Shown in pieces: positions 13,859-21,263 of a stretch of 21,263 bases of DNA. A program made the translations under genes and the position numbers. The stretch comes from Bacteroidales bacterium UBA6360 (GTDB lineage: Bacteria > Bacteroidota > Bacteroidia > Bacteroidales > UBA932). Below the pieces are notes generated by a model. That model saw nothing but the letters and a program-made list of their open reading frames with translations, was not told where the DNA came from and searched no databases. Positions within the stretch are counted from its first letter, which is position 1; each line of letters begins with the position of its first letter. The stretch is from the NCBI GenBank assembly GCA_002440085.1, contig DJRM01000018.1, positions 6,181 to 27,443 on the forward strand. Direction: 5' to 3'.

Positions 13859-14884
13859 ATGAAAGAGAAGATAGATGCGATTCTGGCAGAGATTGAGGGT
13901 CTTAAGGACCTGAAGGCACAGGAAGTGGAGGCGGCGCGAGTCCGCCTTTTGGGCAAAAAGGGCGAAATTACTCAGCTTTTCGACGAATTCCGCGGTGTGG
14001 CTCCGGAAATGAAACGCGAGTTTGGTCAGAAGCTCAACCAGCTCAAGCAGGCAGCTGCCGCAAAGATAGAGGAGCTCAAGGCTGCGGCGGAATCTCAGCA
14101 GGCGGCTTCTGCGCCGTCATTTGACTGCACTCTTCCCGGCGATCCCGTTGCGCTCGGCTCACGCCATCCGGTTTCCATCGCCCGCGAGGAAATCGTCGAG
14201 ATTTTCCGCAAATTCGGCTACGACGTCGCTGAAGGCCCTGAAATCGAGGATGACTACCACGTGTTCGAGGCCCTGAACTTCCCTCCGGAGCACCCCGCAC
14301 GTGACATGCAGGACACTTTCTTCGTGACTTCCGGCCACAATCCGGTTCTGCTTCGCACCCACACCTCATCTGTCCAGGTGCGTGCAATGGAAAAGCTTCC
14401 TCTCCCTATCCGCATCGTATGCCCCGGGCGCGTCTTCCGCAACGAGGCCATTTCTGCCCGTGCGCACTGCATATTCCATCAGGTTGAGGGACTCTACATC
14501 GACGAGGGCGTGACCTTTGCCGACATGAAGCAGGCCATACTCCTCTTCGCCCGTGAAATGTTCGGGCCGGAGACGAAAATCCGCATGCGTCCGTCCTATT
14601 TTCCGTTCACCGAGCCGTCAGCCGAGGTTGACGTGAGCTGCAACATCTGCCATGGCAAGGGCTGCAACATCTGCAAGGGAACGGGCTGGCTCGAAATCCT
14701 CGGCTGCGGCATGGTTGACCCCAACGTGCTTGAGGCCTCCGGCATAGACAGCAAGAAATACAGCGGGTTCGCCTTCGGAATGGGCGTGGAGCGCATCGCC
14801 ATGCTCAAGTGGCAGGTGAAGGACTTGAGAAATTACTTTGAGAATGACCTTCGATTCCTGAAAGAATTTGAAACCTCATTGTAA
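13859..14884 (+). CDS. pheS: Phenylalanyl-tRNA synthetase alpha subunit
   Basis: 341-residue cytoplasmic enzyme; with PheT it charges tRNA-Phe. An N-terminal coiled-coil (about 1-85) is followed by the class II catalytic core: HPVSIAREEIVEIFRKFGY (103-121), EGPEIEDDYHVFEALNFPP (125-143), RDMQDTFF (148-155), motif 2 GRVFRNEAISARAH (190-203) and motif 3 GMGVERIAMLK (307-317). A small insertion carries two CxxC pairs (C261, C264, C269, C272) before GTGWLEILGCGMVDPNV, a zinc-knuckle-like feature often seen in Bacteroidota PheS. Length is normal. pheT is not adjacent. First gene of a housekeeping run with cdaA, whose start is 49 bases downstream. Confidence 0.98.
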   Translation: MKEKIDAILAEIEGLKDLKAQEVEAARVRLLGKKGEITQLFDEFRGVAPEMKREFGQKLNQLKQAAAAKIEELKAAAESQQAASAPSFDCTLPGDPVALGSRHPVSIAREEIVEIFRKFGYDVAEGPEIEDDYHVFEALNFPPEHPARDMQDTFFVTSGHNPVLLRTHTSSVQVRAMEKLPLPIRIVCPGRVFRNEAISARAHCIFHQVEGLYIDEGVTFADMKQAILLFAREMFGPETKIRMRPSYFPFTEPSAEVDVSCNICHGKGCNICKGTGWLEILGCGMVDPNVLEASGIDSKKYSGFAFGMGVERIAMLKWQVKDLRNYFENDLRFLKEFETSL

Positions 14885-14933
14885 AATTCAAAGAAAAAGC
14901 GGTCTGCTTCGTTGGATGTCTTGATGAAATATT

Positions 14934-15731
14934 ATGATTATTTTGAATGCATTTGATTTTCTGAACTTTTCGTTCACGGACCTGTTGGATATATTTCTGA
15001 TAGCTCTGGTGATTTTCTATGCATTCAAGTCAATCAGGGGGACTTCGGCGATGAACATACTCATCGCCATCATCACGCTCTTCTTCGCCAAGGTGATAGT
15101 CTCCGCATTGGGAATGAAGATGATGACGGAGTTGCTGTCGGTCATACTCGATGTCGGCTCGCTGGCTCTCATCGTCATCTTCCAGCCGGAAATCCGCCGC
15201 TTTCTCATGCACTTCGGGCAGAAATACATGATAGGGAAGAAGGGCAGCCGTTTCTTCAACCGCCTTTTCGGGGGCAACGGGAACGCGACGGCGACAAGTG
15301 ACACCGTGAAGGAAATTGCCGAGGCCTGCAACTCCATGTCAGAGTCCAAGACCGGGGCGCTGATTGTGATTCCCGGGATGTCATCGTTGGATTCTGTGGT
15401 CGATACGGGGGACAGGATAGACGCCATTGTGAACCGCCGTCTGCTGATGAACCTCTTCTTCAAAAATTCCCCTCTGCATGACGGTGCCGTGATCATCAGC
15501 GGCAACCGTGTGGAGGCAGCCCGCTGCACGCTTCCTATGAGCGAGCGGGACCTTCCTCCGCAGTTCGGCATGAGGCACAAGGCTGCGGCCGGCATTTCCG
15601 AACAGACGGATGCCTCGGTGGTTGTCGTCTCCGAGGAAACCGGACACATAACATTCTTTAAGGACGGCAGTTACACCGAAATAAACAATCTCAATGAACT
15701 TAAGCTTCTTTTGAGCGAAGCGATGAAATAG
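14934..15731 (+). CDS. cdaA: Diadenylate cyclase (c-di-AMP synthase), membrane-anchored
   Basis: 265-residue enzyme that condenses two ATP into cyclic di-AMP. Three N-terminal membrane helices (about 12-33, 38-58, 64-84) precede the DAC domain. The catalytic signatures are LHDGA (181-185) and RHKAAAG (214-220), a conservative K for R variant of the RHRAA motif. LIVIPG and DAIVNRRLLMNLFFKNSPLH are also typical. Size and topology fit CdaA (also called DacA). No cdaR or glmM neighbour is present, as is usual outside Firmicutes. The stop codon is 8 bases before mutS2, so the two are translated from the same message. Confidence 0.96.
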   Translation: MIILNAFDFLNFSFTDLLDIFLIALVIFYAFKSIRGTSAMNILIAIITLFFAKVIVSALGMKMMTELLSVILDVGSLALIVIFQPEIRRFLMHFGQKYMIGKKGSRFFNRLFGGNGNATATSDTVKEIAEACNSMSESKTGALIVIPGMSSLDSVVDTGDRIDAIVNRRLLMNLFFKNSPLHDGAVIISGNRVEAARCTLPMSERDLPPQFGMRHKAAAGISEQTDASVVVVSEETGHITFFKDGSYTEINNLNELKLLLSEAMK

Positions 15732-15739
15732 GAGACGCG

Positions 15740-18304
15740 ATGACGGAAGAAAAGGACTTGACGAAAAACGATGCCGGATACGCGAAGCTCGAACAGAAAC
15801 TCGGCTTCGACAGGATAAGGGAGGCAATCTCCGCGAGGTGTTCGACCGAATATGCCGCCGGCCGCGTTGCCGACGAGAAATTCTCCACCTCCGCGTCAGA
15901 AATCACGAAACGCCTGCGCCTTGTCGATGAGATGAGGCTGATAATGATGTTCGAGGAAAGTTTCCCGACAAACGGGTATATCGATGCGATAGGATTCCTC
16001 CGTCCCCTCGAAAAAACCTCTGTTTCGATAGATCTCCTGTCGCTGCGGAAACTCAAGACCATACTCGAAACCCTCCGCAGGCTGACGGCCTTCTTCGAGG
16101 ACGTGAAGGACGGGGTATATCCGAACCTGAAGCGTATGGCCTCGGGCATAATGAACTTCACTGAAGTCCAGAGGCGTATAGACGGCATACTCGACAAATA
16201 TTCCGAAGTCAAGGACACCGCGTCCGATGAACTCTATTCCATACGCAAGTCGTTGAGGGACAAGGAGGGAACCATCTCCAAGCGAATCAATCTCATACTC
16301 CGCCGTGCAAAGGAGGAGGGACTTGTAGATGGTGACGCCACAGTGACCATGCGTGACGGAAAGATGCTCATTCCGGTTCAGGCTGCCAACAAGAAGAAGC
16401 TTTCGGGCTTCATCTATGACGAGTCCGCATCCGGAAAGACCACCTACATCGAGCCGGCCGAGGTCGTGGAACTTGACAACGAAATACGCGAGCTCAGGTT
16501 CGCCGAGCAGCGGGAGATTGTTCGCATACTCTACGAATTTACGGAGTTCCTGCGTCCATATATCCCGGAACTTCTCGACGCGGCGGTCTTCATCGGTGAA
16601 ATCGATTTTCTCATGGCAAAGGCACAGGTCGCGCTTGACTTCATCTGCGGGATGCCGATTGTCTCCGAGAACGGCGAACTGAACCTCCGCAAGGCTCGTC
16701 ACCCTCTGTTGGAAAGGAACCTGCGCAAGGAGGGTCGGCAGATTGTCCCGCTCAGCGCGACGCTCACCCCAGAAAAGCACATACTTCTGATTTCCGGTCC
16801 TAACGCCGGAGGAAAGTCGGTGTGTCTCAAGACGTTCGGGCTTCTTCAGTATATGTTTCAGTGGGGTATGCTCATCCCGACTTCCGAGACCTCGGAGCTG
16901 ATGGTCTTCGACCGGATTATGGTGAACATCGGCGACGACCAGTCCATAGACAACGACCTCAGCACCTACAGTTCTTTCCTCTCCGACATGAAGACCATGC
17001 TGGCTGAGGCAGACTCACGCACGCTCGTGCTCATCGACGAGTTCGGAAGCGGCACCGAACCTGCTGCCGGCGGGGCGATTGCCGAGGCCATACTTGCCGA
17101 ACTTGACCGCAGGGGAGTCTACGGCGTGATTACGACCCACTACACAAACCTCAAGTTCTACGCTTCCGGGCAGACCGGCGTCATAAACGGGGCGATGATG
17201 TTCGACGCGAAGAACATACTGCCGCTCTTCAAGCTGGAAATAGGGCTTCCCGGTAACTCGTTTGCCTTTGAGCTGGCCCGCAAGATGGGACTGCCCGAGC
17301 AGATTGTCAAGGATGCGGAAGCAAGGGCCGGGGAGGAGTATGTCGACATAGAGCGCAACCTGCGCCGCATCGCCCGCAACCGCAAGGCCTTGGACGAAAA
17401 GCTTGAGAGGATAAAGAATACTGACCGCACCCTTGAGAACATCACGGATCGCTACCAGAAGGAGCTTCAGAACATCCGGCAGCTCAAGAAAGAGGTGCTC
17501 GATCAGGCGCACAAGGAGGCTGAGGAGATTGTGAAGGGAGCCAACCGTCAGGTGGAGAACACTATACGCACAATCAAGGAGAAGCAGGCGCAGAAAGAGA
17601 GCACGCAGGAGGCTCGCAAGGGTCTTCAGGACTTCATGTCGCTGCTTGCCGCGAAGAAGGAACAGGAGCAGAAGGAAAAGGACGACTATATAGAGAAAAA
17701 GATACGCCAGCTGGACGAGCGCCGGGAACGCCGTGCGGCACGCTCTGTCCAGAGGGCGGACGAGGCCGAGAAGAAACGTCTCATTGCCGAAGCCGAGGAA
17801 AAGGCCCGGCAGGACGCTTTCAGAAATGCCCCGCTTAAGGTCGGAGAGAAGATTCGGGTCAAGGACAACGGGCTTGTCGGCGAAGTGACCCGCGTTTCCG
17901 CGAAGGCGGTCTTCGTGAACATCGGCAACATTTCCTCAAAACTTCCGCTCGACAAGGTGGAACGCATCACTTCCAACGAATTCAAGGACGCGACCCGCAG
18001 CGAGAGCCGAAATGTCTCAAAGGTGAAGTTCGACTCTTCGATAGCCGAGCGCAAGTTGAACTTCTCCCCTGAACTTGACATTCGGGGTGAGCGTGTCGGC
18101 GAGGCTTTGGAAAAGGTCATGCATTATGTCGATGACGCTCTGATGCTTTCGGTTCCGTCCGTGCGCATCATAACGGGCAAGGGCACCGGAGCCCTCCGTG
18201 AAGAAGTTCAGAAGCTTCTCCGCGCCACTCCGGGCGTAGCCTCGGTCAAGGACGAGCACATCCAGTTCGGCGGCACGGGCGTCACGATTGTGACTTTTGA
18301 CTGA
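15740..18304 (+). CDS. mutS2: MutS2-family DNA-binding ATPase with Smr endonuclease domain
   Basis: 854-residue homologue of MutS without the mismatch-recognition domain; family members act on recombination intermediates and on collided ribosomes. Core and clamp domains occupy about 1-340. The ABC-type ATPase has Walker A GPNAGGKS (353-360), signature STYSSFLSDM (408-417), Walker B LVLIDE (429-434) and ITTHYTNLK. A long charged coiled-coil (about 520-690) leads to a KOW-like beta segment (LKVGEKIRVKDNGLVGEV). The Smr domain closes the protein, with LDIRG (779-783), a mild variant of LDLRG, and TGKGTG (812-817). Full length. Spacing of 8 bases from cdaA and 64 to yraN suggests cotranscription. 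Confidence 0.97.
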   Translation: MTEEKDLTKNDAGYAKLEQKLGFDRIREAISARCSTEYAAGRVADEKFSTSASEITKRLRLVDEMRLIMMFEESFPTNGYIDAIGFLRPLEKTSVSIDLLSLRKLKTILETLRRLTAFFEDVKDGVYPNLKRMASGIMNFTEVQRRIDGILDKYSEVKDTASDELYSIRKSLRDKEGTISKRINLILRRAKEEGLVDGDATVTMRDGKMLIPVQAANKKKLSGFIYDESASGKTTYIEPAEVVELDNEIRELRFAEQREIVRILYEFTEFLRPYIPELLDAAVFIGEIDFLMAKAQVALDFICGMPIVSENGELNLRKARHPLLERNLRKEGRQIVPLSATLTPEKHILLISGPNAGGKSVCLKTFGLLQYMFQWGMLIPTSETSELMVFDRIMVNIGDDQSIDNDLSTYSSFLSDMKTMLAEADSRTLVLIDEFGSGTEPAAGGAIAEAILAELDRRGVYGVITTHYTNLKFYASGQTGVINGAMMFDAKNILPLFKLEIGLPGNSFAFELARKMGLPEQIVKDAEARAGEEYVDIERNLRRIARNRKALDEKLERIKNTDRTLENITDRYQKELQNIRQLKKEVLDQAHKEAEEIVKGANRQVENTIRTIKEKQAQKESTQEARKGLQDFMSLLAAKKEQEQKEKDDYIEKKIRQLDERRERRAARSVQRADEAEKKRLIAEAEEKARQDAFRNAPLKVGEKIRVKDNGLVGEVTRVSAKAVFVNIGNISSKLPLDKVERITSNEFKDATRSESRNVSKVKFDSSIAERKLNFSPELDIRGERVGEALEKVMHYVDDALMLSVPSVRIITGKGTGALREEVQKLLRATPGVASVKDEHIQFGGTGVTIVTFD

Positions 18305-18368
18305 TTTCCGGTTTGGCTTGTCCTGTTGATGGTTTTAGGAGGGGTATGTTATTGTAAATGAAGCGCGT

Positions 18369-18761
18369 ATGAACAATAGACAAAATACCGGAAAGTTCGG
18401 GGAGGACAGGGCGGCGGACTACCTCGAAGGCAGGGGCTTCACGATTCTTGCCCGGAACTGGCGCAGCGGTCACTATGAACTTGACATTGTGGCAGTTGAC
18501 GATGACGGCATTCATTTCGTCGAGGTGCGCACGCGTATAAACCCGGAAATCCTTCCGCAGGAGACCGTGAATTCGGTGAAGCAGCGCAAAGTCGTCGAGG
18601 CCGCGAGGCGTTTTCTCCGCGAGGAGGCGTATCAAAAATTTTCGGATTTCGAGACATTTTTTGACGTTGTCGGCGTGAGTGTCACCGGTGACGGCACGGA
18701 TTTGGAATATATCCCGCAGGCGTTTATACCTATGTACAGACAAGCCTGTCGAATATTATAA
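18369..18761 (+). CDS. yraN: YraN/UPF0102 family nuclease-fold protein
   Basis: 130-residue small protein of the UPF0102 family. The pattern TGKFGEDRAADYLEGRGFTILARNWRS is split here as TGKFGEDRAADYLEGRGF and TILARNWRS (residues 7-33), followed by YELDIVAVDDDGIHFVEVRTR (36-56), i.e. the E-x-D...E-V-R signature of a restriction-endonuclease-like fold. Arg replaces Lys in the last motif, as in other YraN proteins. Catalytic activity has not been firmly established in the family. It sits 64 bases after mutS2 and 68 before manC. Confidence 0.92.
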   Translation: MNNRQNTGKFGEDRAADYLEGRGFTILARNWRSGHYELDIVAVDDDGIHFVEVRTRINPEILPQETVNSVKQRKVVEAARRFLREEAYQKFSDFETFFDVVGVSVTGDGTDLEYIPQAFIPMYRQACRIL

Positions 18762-18829
18762 AACATAAAGATTTTGAATCAGATTTTGGATAGGCCAAAA
18801 AGATATTCAAAAAGCACTAAGACGTTGAT

Positions 18830-19927
18830 ATGAACATAAATAACTCCTATTGCGTAATTATGGCCGGAGGTTACGGCCAACGTCTGTGGCCAGTCAGCCG
18901 CAGCAACCGCCCAAAGCAGTTCCTCGACCTCGCCTATATTGGCAAGAGTCTCATCCGGCACACCTATGAGAGATTTCAGGACTTCATCCCGGCGCAGAAC
19001 ATCATTGTTGTCACATCCGCGAAATTTGCAGATATGGTCCGTGAGCAGATTCCCGAACTCCCGGCAGAAAACCTTCTGCTTGAGCCGTACACCCGCAATA
19101 CGGCACCCTGCATAGCCTACGCGACCTACACGATTCTTCATCGCAATCCGAATGCGAACATAATCTTCTCCCCGTCGGACAACTACATTTCAGACCCGGA
19201 TGTCTTCAGAAAACTTTCCGCCCGTGCCCTCGAATTTGTGGAGGGGGCGGACGTGCTGATTACTCTCGGTATAGTTCCGAACCGTCCGGACACGAACTAC
19301 GGCTACATCCAGGTTGCTGGAGGCAAGGGAAACATCACGATAGGCTCTCCGGTCAAGGTCAAGACTTTCACCGAGAAGCCGGACCTGGCACTCGCCAAGG
19401 TCTTTGTCGACAGCGGCGAGTTCCTGTGGAATTCCGGGATGTTCGTCTCGCATGCGGCCGGGCTCAGGGACGAAATGGAGACCTACAATCCTGAAGTGAC
19501 TGCGCTGTTCAAGGGATGGGAGAAGTTCATCGGCACGCCTCAGGAAAAGCCGTTCATTGAAAGAGTCTACACGGACTGCCCATGGACTTCGTTCGACTAC
19601 GGGCTTCTTGAGCGCACCGACAATGCCTGGATTATGCCCTGCGACTTCAACTGGATTGACATCGGCAACTGGGCGTCGGTCTATGACTATGCCCCGGGGA
19701 AGGATTCTGACGGCAATGTCGTCTTCGGCAACCAGAAGCTCCTTCAGGACTGCGGCGGCACCCTCGCTTTCAGCACGAACAGGTCCAAGCTGCTTGCAGT
19801 CAAGGGTCTCGACGACTACATTGTGGTCGACACCGACGACGCGCTGCTCATCTGCCCGAAGGGTGACAGCGAGGTGAAGGGGATTCTGTCCGCGCTGGCG
19901 ATGCCGGAATATGAAAAATACAGGTAG
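18830..19927 (+). CDS. manC: Mannose-1-phosphate guanylyltransferase
   Basis: 365-residue cytoplasmic enzyme forming GDP-mannose from GTP and mannose 1-phosphate, the precursor for mannose, fucose and related residues in surface glycans. The nucleotidyltransferase signature GGYGQRLWP (13-21) with NRPKQF (26-31) is followed by EPYTRNTAP (85-93), SPSDNYI (114-120), the active-site FTEKP (180-184), WNSGMF (200-205) and DFNWIDIGNW. The C-terminal cupin (phosphomannose isomerase) domain of bifunctional ManC/AlgA proteins is absent, so this is the short monofunctional form. It has no sugar-biosynthesis neighbours in the window. A weak or distant promoter may serve it; none is convincing in the 68-base gap upstream. 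It is followed by a strong terminator. Confidence 0.96.
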   Translation: MNINNSYCVIMAGGYGQRLWPVSRSNRPKQFLDLAYIGKSLIRHTYERFQDFIPAQNIIVVTSAKFADMVREQIPELPAENLLLEPYTRNTAPCIAYATYTILHRNPNANIIFSPSDNYISDPDVFRKLSARALEFVEGADVLITLGIVPNRPDTNYGYIQVAGGKGNITIGSPVKVKTFTEKPDLALAKVFVDSGEFLWNSGMFVSHAAGLRDEMETYNPEVTALFKGWEKFIGTPQEKPFIERVYTDCPWTSFDYGLLERTDNAWIMPCDFNWIDIGNWASVYDYAPGKDSDGNVVFGNQKLLQDCGGTLAFSTNRSKLLAVKGLDDYIVVDTDDALLICPKGDSEVKGILSALAMPEYEKYR

Positions 19928-20001
19928 CATCTCATCCTTTTCTGCATCCGCTACCGCTCAGCAAATAAAAAGCGAGAAATCTCCAGCGTTCTGACACGCA
20001 C

Positions 20002-20047
20002 AAAGACAGAGACTTCTCAAGATTGAGCCTCCGTCTTTTATTTTTGT
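20002..20047 (+). terminator. Intrinsic terminator after manC
   Basis: AAAGAC (20002-20007) pairs with GTCTTT (20033-20038), with GAG/CTC and CT/AG pairs further in around mismatches, then a T-rich tail TTTTATTTTTG. It lies 75 bases after the manC stop and directly beside the convergent FISUMP gene stop, and may also slow transcription from that side. Confidence 0.75.
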
Positions 20048-20048
20048 A

Positions 20049-20897
20049 TTATTCAGCAGTCTTGTCCTTTACGCAGCGGACAGCCGCACCGATCTTGTAA
20101 GAAACTTTTGAGCCATTTGCTGTTCCATTGTTTGCCATCGGCATAATTCCGAGGAATTGGATGTTTTTCACTCCAGATTCGGCATTGTCCTTTTCCGTGT
20201 ATGATATGCTGGCGAACGTTGAACCATAGATGTATCCGGAAACTATGATGTCCGGATTCGCTGTGAGCCAACCCATAAGTGTTGCGGAGGTCTTCGTGTT
20301 GTCTATAATGCTGACTGCGCCAGTCGCGCTGATGTTGAAGCCGTCAGCATTAAGTTTTTCTATTGTGGCGTTCTTCTTGTCTGCGTCATAGTAAGGGGCA
20401 CTTTCGTTGGTCTCGAATGGAGAGACAGCCTTACCGACGAGATTCAATATTTCTGAGGCTGTAGGAATGTGCCATCCATTAGGGCAGATTCCTTGCGCTC
20501 CCTCCAATTTCTTCGCGTCCTCTTCAGATTTGAGAGAGTTGACGGCAAGTCCGAATGCCGTTTCTGCCTGGTATAGGTAGCCTGATGCCTTAATGTCGTT
20601 TTCGTCCGTCGTGAATACAACTGATTTATGATCTTCCGCAAGTTTAATAGGGTAGTATACTCCTGCGGTAACGTTGTTCAAGTCTTGGCTTGGCGTGAGA
20701 CCTTCCGGAACATAGCGGAGATTCTCTGCCATCCAGTAATTGCCGTCAGCAAGTTTGACAACCTTGTAGACATTTCCTGCGGCGTCAGTGACTGAGGTGA
20801 TCTCTCCGGTCTCACCATTGTCCTTGTTTTCCTTCTCACAGCTTGTGAAGGCAATAGCTTCTCCCAGCAAAATCATTGCAAATAAAAACTTTTTCAT
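20049..20897 (-). CDS. FISUMP-domain lipoprotein
   Basis: 282-residue predicted lipoprotein with leader MKKFLFAMILLGEAIAFTSC (lipobox AFTSC, Cys20). The mature part is the Fibrobacter succinogenes major paralogous domain: VTDAAGNVYKVVKLADGNYW (36-55) then MAENLRY, GICPNGWHIPTASE (about 136-149), and the closing GAAVRCVKD. These domains are found in cell-surface proteins of Bacteroidota and Fibrobacterota; function unknown. Base composition is clearly more AT-rich than the neighbouring manC gene, and it sits between a terminator and a tRNA gene, which fits a recently gained surface gene (inference). It has its own promoter at 20988-20995 and a leader of about 80-90 nt. Confidence 0.92.
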   Translation of the reverse strand: MKKFLFAMILLGEAIAFTSCEKENKDNGETGEITSVTDAAGNVYKVVKLADGNYWMAENLRYVPEGLTPSQDLNNVTAGVYYPIKLAEDHKSVVFTTDENDIKASGYLYQAETAFGLAVNSLKSEEDAKKLEGAQGICPNGWHIPTASEILNLVGKAVSPFETNESAPYYDADKKNATIEKLNADGFNISATGAVSIIDNTKTSATLMGWLTANPDIIVSGYIYGSTFASISYTEKDNAESGVKNIQFLGIMPMANNGTANGSKVSYKIGAAVRCVKDKTAE

Positions 20898-20987
20898 AGC
20901 CTGAAAAATTTGCGTCCCTCGTCACCGCAAGGCAACTCAGGACAGATTAAACATTTATAACTGTCAATACTAATCAAAAACCAACAA

Positions 20988-20995
20988 CAAAGATA
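20988..20995 (-). promoter_or_regulatory. -7 promoter element for the FISUMP lipoprotein gene
   Basis: Minus-strand TATCTTTG matches TAnnTTTG. The leader between it and ATG at 20897 includes GACAG/CTGTC (20941-20965) capable of a small hairpin. No clear -33 box. Confidence 0.5.
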
Positions 20996-21024
20996 ATTAT
21001 TTTTCACAATTTTTGCGCATTTCA

Positions 21025-21055
21025 TTTGCACATTCAAAAAATATCCCTACCTTTG
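21025..21055 (+). promoter_or_regulatory. Promoter of tRNA-Gly
   Basis: TTTG at 21025-21028, exactly 19 bp, then TACCTTTG at 21048-21055: a full match to the Bacteroidota -33/-7 promoter layout. Transcription should start near 21060, about 30 bases before the mature tRNA. Confidence 0.8.
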
Positions 21056-21088
21056 CAATCCCATTTCGGGAAAGTTCATTCAAAACAT

Positions 21089-21163
<75 letters not shown>

Positions 21164-21164
<1 letters not shown>

Positions 21165-21210
21165 AAGAGAGTCGCAGAGAATGTCTGTGGCTCTTTCTTG
21201 TTTTATTTTA
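21164..21210 (+). terminator. Intrinsic terminator after tRNA-Gly
   Basis: Beginning at the tRNA 3' end, AAAGAG pairs with CTCTTT (21191-21196), and CGCAGA pairs with TCTGTG inside, around loop GAATG. A T-rich tail TTCTTGTTTTATTTTA follows. Confidence 0.75.
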
Positions 21211-21220
21211 TGTGCCAAGC

Positions 21221-21239
21221 GACTCGAACTCGCGACCCC
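21221..21239 (-). repeat. Inverted copy of the tRNA-Gly variable/T-arm segment
   Basis: The minus strand repeats 19 bases of the tRNA (GGGGTCGCGAGTTCGAGTC, 21131-21149) exactly, 71 bases downstream and inverted. Next to it, CCCTCCC-TGA-GGGAGGG (21244-21260) forms a 7-bp hairpin at the window edge. The copy cannot complete a normal T stem (after the TTCGAGT loop the pairing partner is CGCTT), so it looks like a degenerate tRNA fragment rather than a second gene, although its other half may lie beyond the window. Confidence 0.7.
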
Positions 21240-21263
21240 AGAGCCCTCCCTGAGGGAGGGTTG

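Noticed and set aside
13859..14884. CxxC-x4-CxxC insertion in PheS as a novel domain
   Set aside because: I recall the same insertion in many Bacteroidota PheS sequences; it is a lineage feature, not unique to this gene.
18369..18761. Arg in place of Lys in the YraN nuclease-like motif (VEVRTR)
   Set aside because: Other YraN proteins carry the same Arg, so it is normal for the family and not a sign of inactivation.

Overview
The window looks like the chromosome of a Bacteroidales bacterium (phylum Bacteroidota), GC-rich for that order. Evidence: several promoters with the Bacteroidota -7 element TAnnTTTG, one with a full TTTG-N19-TAccTTTG layout; a TonB-dependent receptor with an N-terminal carboxypeptidase-like domain; an S46 dipeptidyl peptidase; DUF4876-like and DUF6850-like surface proteins; a FISUMP-domain lipoprotein; and a PheS with the CxxC-x4-CxxC insertion common in this phylum. 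Genus cannot be fixed from the sequence alone; an Alistipes/Rikenellaceae-like genome is one guess.

Layout. (1) 1-737, minus strand: N-terminal third of a secreted S46 dipeptidyl peptidase, cut by the window edge. (2) 743-3230, minus strand: an accessory, more AT-rich block with a RhuM-family protein, a 42-codon remnant of a C5 cytosine DNA methyltransferase, and an AAA/DUF4143 ATPase whose promoter carries two tandem inverted repeats TTATTAG-N6-CTAATAA. The same half-site forms a 29-bp perfect palindrome inside the rhuM coding region. (3) 3270-3470: a compact hairpin-rich element with imperfect terminal inverted repeats; its right end contains the stop codon of the next gene. (4) 3464-7328, minus strand: a membrane 4Fe-4S protein fused to an HMA-like extracytoplasmic domain, and a secreted C69 dipeptidase, probably one operon. 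(5) 7446-13708, plus strand: TonB-dependent receptor, DUF4876-like lipoprotein, DUF6850-like outer-membrane barrel and a small secreted helical protein, read from a promoter that overlaps the divergent dipeptidase promoter and ended by a strong hairpin. (6) 13771-19927, plus strand: housekeeping genes pheS, cdaA, mutS2, yraN and manC, ended by an intrinsic terminator. (7) 20049-21263: a convergent FISUMP lipoprotein gene, then tRNA-Gly(GCC) with promoter and terminator, then an inverted copy of part of the tRNA at the right edge.

How the parts fit. The C69 dipeptidase, the S46 peptidase and the redox membrane protein fit periplasmic oligopeptide use by an asaccharolytic or mixed feeder; the accessory block sits between them and may have interrupted an older gene group. 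The receptor/DUF4876/DUF6850 operon looks like an outer-membrane uptake or surface-assembly system of unknown substrate and is the best candidate here for an uncharacterised multi-gene system. The most striking non-coding signals are the ATPase tandem dyads with their echo in rhuM, the structured element at 3270-3470, and the inverted tRNA fragment at the right edge.
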